Shown here in pieces: positions 48,427 to 61,424 of a stretch of DNA of 64,000 bases. Where the stretch lies: contig NGBS01000292.1 of NCBI GenBank assembly GCA_002245135.1, positions 558,001-622,000 on the forward strand, in the 5' to 3' direction. Both the position numbers and the translations under genes were made by a program. The notes beneath the pieces are model-generated. The model ran no database searches. It worked only from the letters and a program-made list of their open reading frames with translations, and was not told where the DNA came from. The stretch's first letter is position 1. Every line of letters starts with the position of its first letter. This DNA is from Proteromonas lacertae (lineage: Eukaryota > Sar > Bigyra > Opalinata > Proteromonadidae).

Positions 48427-51400
48427 TATACATCAAATTTACTTGGTTTATCTTGTAATATCTCATTCCAAATCATTTGTTCTTTCTTCATTTTCATATC
48501 TCTTTGTCTCAAACTATTAGTTTGTTTATCTTCTAAACTCATATAATATTGCTCTCTTTCTTCACCTCTTCTTTCCATCTCTAACATCAATCTTCTCTCT
48601 GCTTCTTCAGCTAGTCTTTGTCTTTCACTGATCATCTTATGAACTTCATCAACTAAACGTTTATTCTTTTGAATTTCTTTATCTTTTTCTTCATTATCTA
48701 AGAAATATCTCATTGCTGCATCTTCTTTTCTCATATCATATAATTCTCTTTTTCTATTCTTTTCTTCTTGAATCTCAAAGAATTGTCTCATTCGTTCTTC
48801 CTCTAATTCTTTTGCTATTTTTTCTCTCAATTCTCTTTCAGCTCTTTCTCTCTCTTTCTCTTCAAATTCTTTCCTAATTCTTTCTTCTTCTTCTGCAGCT
48901 AATCGTAATCTCTCTGCTTCTTCTTCTGCTAATCTTTTGGCTTCTTCATCATCTGCTTCTTGCTCATCTTCAATTATATGCCATTTTGGCTTTTCTTTTG
49001 GTTTTTCTTCTTCTTTCTTCTCTTCTTCCTTCTTCTTTGGAGTTGAAGTTCTCTTTTTCATTGATAATTTCTTCCACTTTCTCTTTAATATCTTATTACC
49101 ATTTGCATCAACATTATCAGTTGAGTTTTCAGTACTTACACTTTCATCACCTGTATATTCACCTTCTGTACCACTATATTCATAATCACTACTATCATAA
49201 TCACCACTTTCATTACCACTTTCTGGATTATTCAAATCTTTTCGAGTTTTAGATCTCTTAAAATCAGGTGGTAAATGAAATACATTCACATCTGTATTCT
49301 TTATTACACCATATTTATCTAAATGTTCTATTGGAGGTGGTGATGGTGATTCTGAACCATCTGAATCACTTCTTCTTCGATGAATTGTGCTTCTTCTCTT
49401 TCTTGATTTTCGTCTTGTACTTTTCCTTCTACCATAGTGATTTATGTGGAATTGAGATTTGTTTTTATTGTCATATTGAATAGATGCTGGTCTGGTTGGT
49501 ATTACATATTCGAATATATTGAGATTGTGTAATAATAATGACATTGCTATATAAATAAATAAATAATAATAATAATAATATATATATATATATTATACAT
49601 CTTGTACTATAACTATGATTATGTTTGATATAATCGACTAATAATTTCATTTTTCTTTCTAAGAAGTATTCTCTACAGGGATGTCTTAAATACCAAATAA
49701 CAAATGTTTTCTCTATTTTTATTTCTTCATCATGTTCTTCTTTTGTTTGTTGATTTTCTTCTTTCTTTTCTTCTTCTTCTTTATTCTCTTCATTATTCTC
49801 TTTTTCTTCTCCTTTTTCTTCGTTTATTGGTGGTAATGGTTCTACTTCCTCCTTCATTTCTTCTTCATCATCATTATCATTTTCTCCTTTTGATTCTTCT
49901 TCTTCCTTTGTTGATTGTTCTTCATTATTTCTTTCAGTTACATCTTCTTCTGTTGGAGGATTATTATCATCAATTTTACCTTCTTCTTCTTTTCCCTCTG
50001 TAACTTCAGATTCTTTATTCTCTCCATCATCATTTTCATTTGCATTTTGTGTATTCTGTGTATTCTGTGTATTATCTGTATTTTCTGTAGTTACTGTATC
50101 AACAGTATTCTCTTCATTCACTATACTTTCTCCTCCTTCTCTTTCTACTACCTCATCTCCATGAATCTTTAACTTATTATCTTCTTCTTCATAATACTCA
50201 TGAAGTAACAAAATTATTTCATTTTTAAAGTGTAATTTATTCGGCATAGTAATTCCTTCCTTCTTAGCTATCTCCACTACACTTGAATCATGACTTGCAG
50301 CTTTAATCTCCTCCATAAAGAATTTATCTCTAACACCATAAGTATTATAAAACCAATCTACATAATTCATATATCTTGAATGTTCATAAGTAACGTTACC
50401 TGCATTAATATCTGATAAGAAAGGTAACACTTTATTTGATTCAGCTGCTAACTCTCTTACGATTGGAACACCTTCAGATAAAATAGATTCATATTTTTTC
50501 ATTATTTTTGAAACTTTTGTTTTATTTGAAAACATGTTGATTGAGATATATTCTTTTCCTTTATACTTATCTAATAATTGTTCAATATCTAATTCATCTA
50601 CATTGTCGTTATATTCACTTTCATTATCATTCATCTTTTCTCTTTCTAATCTCTCCATATATTCATCATACAAAACATCTATTAATTCACATAAGAAGTT
50701 CTTTCGTGTAGATGTTATATTATAGTACCAATTCTGAAAATGGATTCTTCTTGCTAAGATTGTTGCCATATTTGGATCTTCTTCATCTTCCACAATTGTT
50801 AAAAGTGTAATGAGTAAAAATGGATATTTCTGTAATACAGCTAAGACATTGGGAGATGCATAACTTCCATCACTGTTGAAAGGTAATCCCATTGCTTTGA
50901 TCATTCGACTACACTCATTATTACCCATTGCTTCATGAATTAACTATTGAATAAAAATATATTATTATTATATACATCTTCTCTATCTTCATCACTTATT
51001 TCTTTTAAGTATTTTGCCAACATGTCAGTATTTTCATATACTCTTTCCATTTCTCTGATTAAAAATATACGACGAATCTATTAACACAATAAACAAATAT
51101 ATAAATATACATCTTTTGTAGTAGAAAACCAATTTCTAAACTTTCTCCATAACAATATATCATGAAATGTTTCAATATCAATTGAAGGTATTTCAACACC
51201 AGCTTCTTCTGCTCTTTGCCTTATCACAGGATCTAAACTAGCAGCTGTACATTCTAACTCCTTCTCTCTACCACTCATTGTTTTATATTTGAATATATTT
51301 CGATGGATTTCTGGTTCTGGTGGATAATAACCAAATATCCAAGGTCCCCAGTCTTGCTGCTGTAAATCTTCTTTCTCTACTTCTCCTAAGTAGATTCTAT

Positions 51401-54400
51401 CATCGTCTATTAATCGACCAATACGTGAAACGATCAGTTGTTGTTTTTCTATTCTTTCAAAATCGATTCTTCGAGATCTACTTTCATATTCCTTTATTTT
51501 CTATATATTTATTAATAAATATATAATTATATACTTCTCTATAGACAGTCATTTCTTCATTCTCAACACCTACAGCTGAAGCACATCCAGCTCCTGATAT
51601 CTCTAATTATAAAATAAAAAACAAAATATAATATACGACTACCCAAAGTTCTTCTATCTGAAAAGAATACATGGTTTGGAACAGACTGTATCCTGAATTT
51701 GTGCATTATTTGACCAAGCTTTGGCTTGGGTGGTTCCATAACGGTAAAATTTTCACTAACAAATAAAACTTTACCATTTTCTTTCCTATCATAAGTGAAT
51801 TTATCAGTAGGATTCTGATAAGGAGAACATAAATAAGATGTCCTTGTAGGAAATGAATTAGTCAATTTTGTTGAACTATCTTTTATAGTTTTATTATTAT
51901 TATTTATTATTGGTGTTTTTGGTGGATATTTATCTTTACTTTCTTGTCTTTTTCTTCTTCTACTATGTAATTCTGCTTCAATTAATGATTTTGTAATATC
52001 TTCATAACTCTTATCATTTACTATTAATGGAATAGCTGTTGAAGAGGATGATTGTTCTATTACTGGCTCACTTCTTGATGTATTATTATTTTCTTCTTCT
52101 TCATTATTATTATTATTATCTTCATCAGCTTCATCATCTGCTTCATCATTCTGTTCATTGAGTGGTGATAGAAATAGACTTGAATTTGCACTTGATAATA
52201 AATCATTACTTGTATTAAATCTTCTTTTTAATTTGCTGCTACTACTTCCATTTCTACTTAAATTATTAGATTTTCGTAATATAGAGTAAGGAGTTGATGT
52301 TCTTGAATTGATTAAAGTTGAATCTGGTGTATTTAATCTACTATTAAAGTTACTATTATTATTGCCATTTGTATCATTATTTTCAGGTAATTCCATTAAT
52401 ATTTTATTTATTATACTATCATTTATCCTTCTCAAATTAGTAGAATCTAATCTTCGAATTGTTACATAATTATTTCCTTCAATTTTGACTGTATATGTTG
52501 ATGATAAATAATTGACCACTTTTTCATTTGTTTTTAATGGAGTTGGTGAAGTTGGTGAGATAGGTATATCTTCAATTTGATTACACTGTTCAGATATCTT
52601 TTTGTATAATGATCGAATCTTTTGTTTAATAAGCTCTGGACATTCAGGGAAGATTATATAATTAATTTCATCAATATAAAGTGGGAATAATCCAACAGCT
52701 GTTTCACAATATTTACTATCAATTACATGAGATATTGTGTCAATATTCACTTGTTTTAATTTATCAGGATATACTATAGAAGTTGTCAATGGCATTCCTA
52801 AATTCAAATTTTCTTCAATTTTAATAAAATCATTATAAGAAGCTACAAAGAATGTAATATTGGTAATTGGATCAACAGAAAAGAATAAATCTTCAGAAAA
52901 AAATGAATTAGTGATTGGTGATGAGAATGTATATGATTTTAATGATACAATTCTATCTGATGATATGAGTGAAAGTATTACAACACCATCTGAACCACCT
53001 GTTAACATGAATGAATATGTAGTTGATTCTTGACTCTTGTTGAGGATAATTGTAGTGAAAATGGAAGTGATTGCTCTTGTATGCAACTATATATAAATAA
53101 ATAAATAAATAAAATATATATACATGTTTTTGTAAAATATATTTCTGAGGTTTATATTTAATATAACTATAAATTCTCAAATATCCATCAATTGAACCAA
53201 CAGCAATTGTCTGTGAATTAATCAAAACATGACATAATGTAATTTTACATGGATTAAAATATGATCCTAACATTCTCAACTTACATTCTTCATTATTAAT
53301 ATCGTAAGTAATATGAAATACTTTAATGCAATCATTCTGACAATGAGCTACAAATCCAACAGAATAACCTTCTAAACATGTTCCTTTCAGTGATGTAGGA
53401 ATTGTTACTATACTACCAACCATGTTAGTTTCCATATAGTCTTTATAAATAACATAACAATTATAAGATAGTAACTTCAGTATAGTAATTAAACCTGATT
53501 TTGTACCAACAATACATATACCAACGACACTTGTGCTAATTCTTGTTTGTTCATCTGTATATAAGACAATACCACAGGATGTTACTGGATCATTTTCATT
53601 AACAATGGTGAAGATTTTTCTACTACAAGTGGTAGTATCAAATAGTTCTATTGCTCCTGAACTCCAACCGATTATAACGATGTTTAATATATCATTGTAT
53701 GTGATATAAGTGATGGTACTTATTCCATTTCTCTATTAAAATTAATAAATAAATAAATAATATATATATATATATATATATACAATCAATATTGATCGAT
53801 CACCTTGTGGTAATTCCATTGCGTGTAAGCAATTATTCTTCTCATCAATTATATATATTCTATTATTTCTCTTTGATATTGCACAAATTGCATTTTTATT
53901 ATGAAAACATTTCTCATTTAATACCATCGAAGATTGTAATGCTAAACTACTACATGGAATACTCATTTCCATATCAATATAGAATGTATGAATAGATCGA
54001 TAGATTTCATCATATATTTGGAATTTATAATAACAAGTACCAAATTGACAGAGTAATTCCAGTCTATTATTATCTTACAATAAAAATTAAAGAAAAATTA
54101 AAAAAATAAATGACTTATAAAAAAAATAAAATGATATTTTTATATATAAATCAGCATAACTTGATCTATATAATAACTGTGAATATAAATGATTCTTTAT
54201 AATATATTGATATGATTTACTATCTATTGTCTTATAAAACTTCATTGTTGATTGTGGCAAATGAATTGAATAGATATTATAAACTTTATTACATGTTATA
54301 TACCATAATTTCAAAGTACCTACTGTATCGATTGTAATGAAATAATCAAATGGGTTTATGGGAATTTTCACTATCTCAGATTGGGTTTTGATCGATTCAG

Positions 54401-55659
54401 ATCTGATCGTGTCTCTTAATATTGTATCTGATTTGGATGGTTTCATTGTACGGTTTAATCTGGAAGTTGTATTATTATTATTACTTGTAAGAGATTTTAG
54501 TTTTAATAAAAACTTTGGATTTTGATCTAATAATAGAAATAAAATAAGATTAAGAAGGAGAATAAATATATATAAAAAAAATAAAAAATAAAATATATAC
54601 AAGTTATAATTCCATCAGGATTACATTCTTTATGTTCATATAAATCATACGATATATTATTAATCGGAATAATTGTAGTAATAGGAGAAGAATGACACCA
54701 TAATCTATTACCTTTCAACTCAACTTCTTCTTCAGTAGTTTGATGATGGTTTGGTAAATGGATTAATATTAATGAACAAAGATCTTTTGTAAATTTATCA
54801 CATTTATAAACACCAGCTGTTATACATAACACTCGACTCTTATAAGCCAAATGTATTTTGTAGATTTCTGATGTAGTACTATAAATATATATATAAATAT
54901 ATATAAATATACATATTTGGAATCATTCCTTCATATTGTCCAGTTAATTCGTGATATAATACTACACTATGTCCTGCACCTATATATAATGTCTGCGAAG
55001 TAGGATCATAGGTAAATGGTCGTTGGTAATAGAAATTGTGTAATTTAAACTGAATTCTGTGAGTGATTCGATATTCATTGGATGTTTTTAGATAACGAAC
55101 ACAATTGACATATACGTAGTTTGATTTATTTTCTTTTGAAGCTATTAAATAAATAAATATATATATATAATTCTATACTGATTATCACCAATTCCATATT
55201 ACTGTCAATCAACATACATTCAACATATATACCCTACAATTTATATAATAAATATATTAATATACATTCACATGAGCTTTCTTTGTAAACAATACGTCAA
55301 ACTGAGAATTTATTACATAAAGACTAACAGCAGGTCCTGCATCTTCTACAACTAGTAAATACGCAGGCCCATTCTATGATAATTATTTATGCACTTTTAT
55401 ACTAATGATATAGAGAATATTTTCTGAATTATTCCAGGAAATGGGGCTACACATTGCTTTACCATCTACAAAGTTATATATCATATTCAATACAGATAAT
55501 TTACCTTCTGTATTCCACAATGTTAAGATATTACCATCAAATGTCAATAGCTCTGAATATTCGTGATGAAAAGCGGTTGATAGTACTCCTCCCACGGTTG
55601 CACTTACCTACATATTATATTTTTCAGTATACATAATCAAGTAACCTTAATAAAACCAT
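47964..55659 (-). CDS. Giant WD40-repeat and coiled-coil protein, possibly WDR87/WDR97-like
   Basis: About 2,400 residues, around 15 exons; start 55659 (MVLLRLLDY, first intron 25 nt). The N-terminal ~1,100 residues are divergent WD40 repeats (LTLWNTEGKLSVLN, TVGTLKLWYITCNKVYNI, IIGWSSGAIELFD, AVGSIDGYLRIYSY, MLTGGSDGVVILSL). A Ser/Asn-rich linker follows, then a helical block with DWGPWIFGYYPPEPE and HDILLWRKFRNWF, then alternating helical and Glu/Lys-rich segments with a long coiled coil (EEEAERLRLAAEEEERIRKEFEEKERE). The end is basic (KPYYHGQFGISG). WD40 followed by long Glu-rich coils recalls the axonemal-type WDR87/WDR97 proteins, but I cannot be sure. Single-gene structure rests on phase-preserving introns, for example at about 51600 and 51520. 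Confidence 0.6.
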
Positions 55660-57290
55660 TTTTTAAATTATAACAACAAATTTCTCAAACATAAGTTTGA
55701 GTCTATTTTTGTTTATATCTCACTAATTATTCGTTTTTGTTACTTAAGATTGTGTAATATATAATACTGACTATATCATAAATTGATTTATCTATTAAAA
55801 AGAAAAAGAGGTGAAAATCTTTTTCTTCTTACTTTAAATTATGCATTTTTTTTATTTATTAGATGTATATTAATTATAGTATTAATATTACTCTCTTTTT
55901 TTAAGAATGAAACAATCGACTAAGATTGAACTGCGATTGTTTTATGGACCAATTGTTTATTAATCATTCTATATAAATTAAGCCTCATCTCATTCTTTTT
56001 TTAATTTCTTGAATGCTTGATATACACAACGCTAATTAGTTATAAAATAATTTATTCAACAAAGGATTTGAAGTAGATGGTATAAATTACAATATATACA
56101 TTCAGTATTATTTATGATAAGTATGATAAAACAAGCTAGATGTCTTCAAGTTGTGGTGTAGACGTAATGGTATTGTCTTAAAAAGACTTTCTTCATCAAA
56201 AAATGAAAAGCTTCCATACAACTGTAATGGATAACCAACTAATACATATCTGTTATTCTCGCTTTACTTGATCATATCTTCAATTAGGTCTATAACAAAA
56301 CAATTAACAGAGTAAAAATTGTAATTATTATAACATTATTGTTATATATGAGTGGGTGCGATAAATTATAGCCAATCGGAGAGAACTTCCGTTGAGTTTC
56401 AATATATTAAAATTGAAATTTGAAAATTTTGTAAATGATCATCAATATATTAGTATTGTATACTTAATATATATCTCTTTACATAGATTTGCAATTAATT
56501 ATTAGTTTTGAAAGAATAAATTTTCATTGAAATATTTATTTTGAACAAATTTAGGTTAACAAGGCATTCAGTATGAATTCTACAAGGATAAGATATACAA
56601 TATTTCATCTCCGTAAATTATCTCCTTTAGATAACTTAGAAATTGATGATGCAGCTGATTTTTCCTTCATTGAGAAGATCTTTTCAAAATTCTACACAAT
56701 GAACTGTAGAACATTAGATATTCAAAGGATGATTATAGTACAGAAGATAATCAGAGTGTAAAGATATAACCATAATATATACGTTGGATATGAAAGGTAA
56801 GCTAGCCAAGCCAGTTATGACATATTCATTTGTGTTTATTTAAATGTCTGTAGAATTAATATCTTTAAAACTAATATTTGATGATAATACTAATAATTAA
56901 TCTTCTGCGTATGAAAATATTTCTAAGTCATTATATGTAAGAATAACAGAATTCTGTAAGGTAATTGGCTTTAAGGATATACTATATTTGGATATTTATT
57001 AATCAAATCTTCAATAAAGTTCATGTCTTAGTTAATACTATTTTTAAGGATAATTAGCTTCTTTCAGTAATTGGCTTTTACAACATCAATTACATTCAAA
57101 GTATATTTAATATAAATATGTTTCTTCATATTTGTGGAATACTATTGTCATAGATTTTTCACCTTCAATTTGCGAAATTCCGTTTTAGATTTTTTTGGTG
57201 ATTTTTTGGTGCTTTTTTAATCAAATTATCAGATATACATTAATTGCTTTGAGTATAAGTTTATATTTATATTTCATCAGTGTTCTTATG
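55660..57290 (+). other. Long intergenic region with diverged repeat and one small ORF
   Basis: About 1.6 kb between the WD40 giant and the Ig-domain pseudogene. A stretch at about 55978-56050 (ATTAAGC-CTCATCTCA, then CTAATTAGTTATAAAATA) recurs in diverged form at about 60190-60272. An ORF at 56573-56761 (MNSTRIRYTIFHLRKLSP, 62 codons) might be a small gene or first exon, as GTGTAAAG follows; no family recognised. An ATAATTAGCT(T/C)C(T/C)TTCA word near 57050 recurs at about 61300. Confidence 0.35.
55978..56050 (+). repeat. Diverged repeat flanking the Ig-domain pseudogene (copy A)
   Basis: Shares ATTAAGC(C/T)...CATCTCA and (C/G)CTAATTAGTTATAAAATA-like words with 60190-60272 in the same orientation, one copy on each side of the Ig-domain pseudogene. 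They may be long-terminal-like flanks or remnants of a duplicated unit. Confidence 0.4.
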
Positions 57291-60117
57291 TTTTGGGGTT
57301 TTGGCAGAGATTTATTATCCTTCAGAGTTTCAATTAGAATTTGGTACTGAAATGGAGCCAGTTTCCCCTCAACCATCTAGATATGGATATTACAGGCACA
57401 CCATTAGCTGTAGGAGATTTAAATTTTAATATTAATTATGAAGGATCAGATGGTGAAAGAGAAGAGGTTTATGTATGTGGGTATGTTCATAATGTTCTGA
57501 AAATCAGCTGTGGTATGAATGAATTATCAATATCAACGCCAATAAGTGTAATTATAACATGTGAATCATCAGAATATGTTTTAAGAGATTTATGGACAAT
57601 GCAACCAAATGATTTAGAAGGTTCATTAGAGGGTGGAGTTTTAAAATTTGATAATTTTTATCCAAAAAAATATTGAAATAACGATTTTTGCTGAAGGATA
57701 TGTAAGAATAGCAAAAACAAAATTTATAATATGAAAATGGTATTTGGGTTATAGCAAACGATTTAAAGACAGTAGACTGTAAAGAATATACTGCAAATTT
57801 AGATAGTTACAATCACGCTGAAGTAGTATTTGGAGTGATAAAATCCCAATATTTTCTTCCATTATTACAGCAATGAATGTAACAATGATTGGTTATATTG
57901 ATGTCGAAGCTGATTGGGGCGAATATACATTTTACATACTGAATTTAAATGTTTAGCAATTGGTGATTATAGTTATGAGGTAAATGGTTTGATGAATATA
58001 CTTTTACAGTATATGCAAATGGATATAAAGTTCATCAAGTTATTGCAAGTAGAATGTTGATGGGTGTTGTTAATACAAGTATTTTATAACTTTATTATTA
58101 TTATTGTTATTGTATAGATTATGAAGCTCCTACATTCAAATATGATATACTGATACAGTTGAATTATATTCAGGATATGATATATTATTAATTTCAATAT
58201 CAAGTGGTGTAAAATTGATGGTGCTGTTATAGACGTAAATGATTATACAATAACAGCTGTAAATGATTATAGTCAATATTCTGTATATTTGAATATTAAA
58301 GTAATTAAACGAGATTATTTTGAAGAAAGATGTTTGATGAAGAATGGATTAGTTGTTACTGTTATTACTCAAGTAGATCAACATCCAAATGATATGGGTT
58401 ATAGATTAATCGATTCAAAAGATAATATATTAATAGATAGAAGAAAAAGATCATTTGTTGGTAATAGAACATACAATTTAAGAATATGTGTAGAACCAGA
58501 TTGGTATACTTTACAACTTTTTAATTATTCAATGTATGGATGGAGAAGTGGTAATTTGAAAATCAAAACGTACAGATAAAATATTTAAAATTGGACATAT
58601 TTATAATGATGAAGCATTATTCTTTATATCAGGAAATAGTATCACATAATCCCATTCATTAGGTAATGATTTCATTCCTGGTTTAACATTTGATTACAAA
58701 AATGGCCATGTAAATTGAATACCTATAAAAGTAGGTAAATGGCCAGTAACATTTACAGTTTCAAATAGTTATGGGAGAAGCGAACATAATATGGATATTG
58801 TCGTTGAAGAAGGTTTGAGTGATATTGTCATAATTTTATATAACAGAACATTAATATTGAACTTGTATGAAACATATGAAGAATTCCAAATATTCTGGGT
58901 TGAAAGTACAGAAACAGTTCAATATAGTGCAAAGAACCTTCCATATGATTTGAGTATTAATCCTGATATAGGATTGTTTGGTGGTAGACCTGAACAAGTA
59001 GGTGATGATGAATATGAATTTACATTAGAGAATTCAAAAGCTAAACAAATAGTTAATATCAAAATTACAGTTGTAGAATATGATGATGTAAAAACTGTTG
59101 ATTATGTAAAAGAAATAATATTGAATTATGGAGAAAAGTATTACATACAGTGTAAATAAAGAATTACCAAAAGATCTTGTTTATAATAATAATACAGGAG
59201 GATTTTCAGGGCAAGTATTTGCAGATCCTCAAACTGCAATTTCTTATATATTCACCTGTAAATTATCAAATGGAAAAAACAAATCACAGACCATTCCAAT
59301 ATCAGTTATTAGGGATGATAATACTCCTATACTTGTTACCAAACTCAATAAAGTGGAATTAACTGTTGGCGAAGATGTGAATAAAGCATGGTTTGAAGTA
59401 AAAGGTGATGATTTATTATATAGTTATGATATATTACCAATGGGTTTAGAGATTGATCAAAATACTGGAATGATAATGGGATATGCTACTGAAGCATTTA
59501 GACAAAGAGATGTTACATTTAGGGTTAAAAATAAAAGTGGTAGAGAAATTAAATTTGAAATAAATTTAATTGTAAAACCAACAGATAAGCCAGTGATTCC
59601 TGATTCTTCTGTTTATAAGAATGTAAGTATTCCAATAGGAAAAGCTGTAAGTCAAAAAATATTTGATGCATTAGGTGATAAAATATCAATTGCTTCAATA
59701 GAACCACCATTACCAAGTGGATTTGCATTGGATTCCTATGGTTATTTACAAGGATTAACAGTGTATGATATTCCAAAAACAATTTATCGTATAACAATAT
59801 CTGATAAATATGGAAAAACAACATCTGTTGAAATTCCTTTAGAATTTATTTCAATGAAATGTAAAGCTGAAAAGATAATCCTGTTGGAGAAATTGCAGTA
59901 AAGAAATGCAGAGGATATAAAACTAGAAAATGTTTATCTGTAGATGGCAAAAAGAGATTGATGAATGTTCATCAAATAATACTGGTGTTTTAGTTGGATT
60001 AATAATTGGTTGTATAATTGGAGGAGGAGTTATTTTCTTAGGAGGTTATTGCCTTTATGTGAGAATTGGTGCAAAAAAAAAACACTACTGAATGTAAAAG
60101 ATAGTGATGTAATTTAA
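57291..60117 (+). pseudogene. Membrane-anchored putative Ig-domain (He_PIG) surface protein, frame badly broken
   Basis: Fragments in all three frames read as a type I membrane protein. There is a possible signal region before AEIYYPSEFQLEFG. Several beta-sandwich repeats of the He_PIG type follow (KNLPYDLSINPDIGLFGG, NKELPKDLVYNNNTGGFSG, ILPMGLEIDQNTGMIMGY, PPLPSGFALDSYGYLQG). A Cys-containing stalk (CRGYKTRKCLSVDG) precedes a transmembrane helix (GVLVGLIIGCIIGGGVIFLG) and a short basic tail. At least eight frame breaks, some in A runs (57665-57671, 60072-60081), and one recognisable intron near 58080-58118. The repeat layout P-x-G-L-x-(I/L)-(D/N)-x(3)-G-x-(I/F)-x-G matches the Ig module in the BTB gene. 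A real pseudogene is likelier than assembly error given the lesion count. Confidence 0.6.
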
Positions 60118-61424
60118 TTTTGAAATTTCTACCTCTTTTTTAACTCTTACTATTTTTCATAGCTGTTGTTTATTAGTAAGTATATTGATATTAAGCTTCA
60201 TCTCAATCGTTCTTTTTAATTATTTATTTATTTCATGATTGACAGGCTTAACACTAATTAGTTATAAAATACTATATTATGAAATGATTTGCATAAATAA
60301 TAAGAATTAATAAGAGATAAAATGTATATAATAAATAAAAAAGTTTAGAAAATTTAAAGGTGAAGTCTCGTCAAAAGAATAGATGCTACAGATAACTTAG
60401 CAATTAAAGTGAAAGGATATAAAATTCATATCATAGGACACAATGCCATGAAATATGATCAGCATTTTATCCTTCCTTCTAGCAAATAATTATCTCATTT
60501 ATAATATATAACAGAGGATTAAATGATATTATGTTTTAATCTGTTATAGTCTAATCATTTCTATTGAAGAGTATTTAATGAAGAAATATGATCATTTAAA
60601 ACAATTGAAAGTGTTTAGAGCCAACTTTAATATTTTTATTGAAGATCATTCTGTAGTTAATTATTTTAATTTGATTATTGACTATCTTTATTGTTTGTAA
60701 CTATTAGAATATTATAGTTATCTTTGACATACACCGTTTTGCAAAGAATTTATCATACATTATTCGATTTATATTAAAATATGGAATATACACTACACGA
60801 TAGTCATTTAAATAATCATCATCAGTTTGTATCTTATAAAATCTCCATTTCTGGATATTAATAATTTGTCTTGGATATGTTCTAATGAAATAATGCATTA
60901 TGTATCATGCACAATATACTAAAAAAAAATAAAAAGAATATGGATAAATATATCACTAGAATAAGTTTTTAACATATTTTATTACATTTGGTGTATTATC
61001 TGTGATTATATACATTACCTGAAATTGATATTGCTCTTTTACAGATTGTATTGAATTTGAAAAAGTTGAACTACATTCATCTTCAATTACTATATCTTCA
61101 TTTTGTCTATTCAATTAAAGTTTGATTAATTTTTATACAAATTTTATGTTTTCAGGTATATCATCACCACCATATTCAATAGAATTGCAGTTGATGGGCT
61201 TTTAACAAATACTCAATACCAACCTCTTATCAGTAATATTAGTAACATATAAGATTGTTAAAATAATAATTCATCATGGTAATAGCGCTGTTTTCGAGAA
61301 TAATTAGCTCCTTTCACTACTTTAACATACATATTAATCAATAATACAACTATTTTACTATTATTCACAGCATTTAATTTTAAAATAAAAATTTGAAACG
61401 AATCTATTTTCGCAATTTCAAATT
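60118..61424 (+). other. Long intergenic region with second diverged repeat copy
   Basis: About 1.3 kb. It holds copy B of the diverged repeat (about 60190-60272), a short minus-strand ORF at 60704-60898 (MHYFIRTYPRQIINIQKWR) of unknown value, and an AT-rich stretch with TTTGAAACG/TTTCGCAATTTCAAA words just before the second lipase. No gene that I can support. Confidence 0.35.
60190..60272 (+). repeat. Diverged repeat flanking the Ig-domain pseudogene (copy B)
   Basis: Counterpart of 55978-56050, with the same order of words and similar spacing, differing by insertions of a few A/T bases. Confidence 0.4.

Noticed and set aside
60704-60898. Small minus-strand ORF as a gene
   Set aside because: Short, AT-biased, no recognisable motif and no splice context; length expected by chance in this composition.
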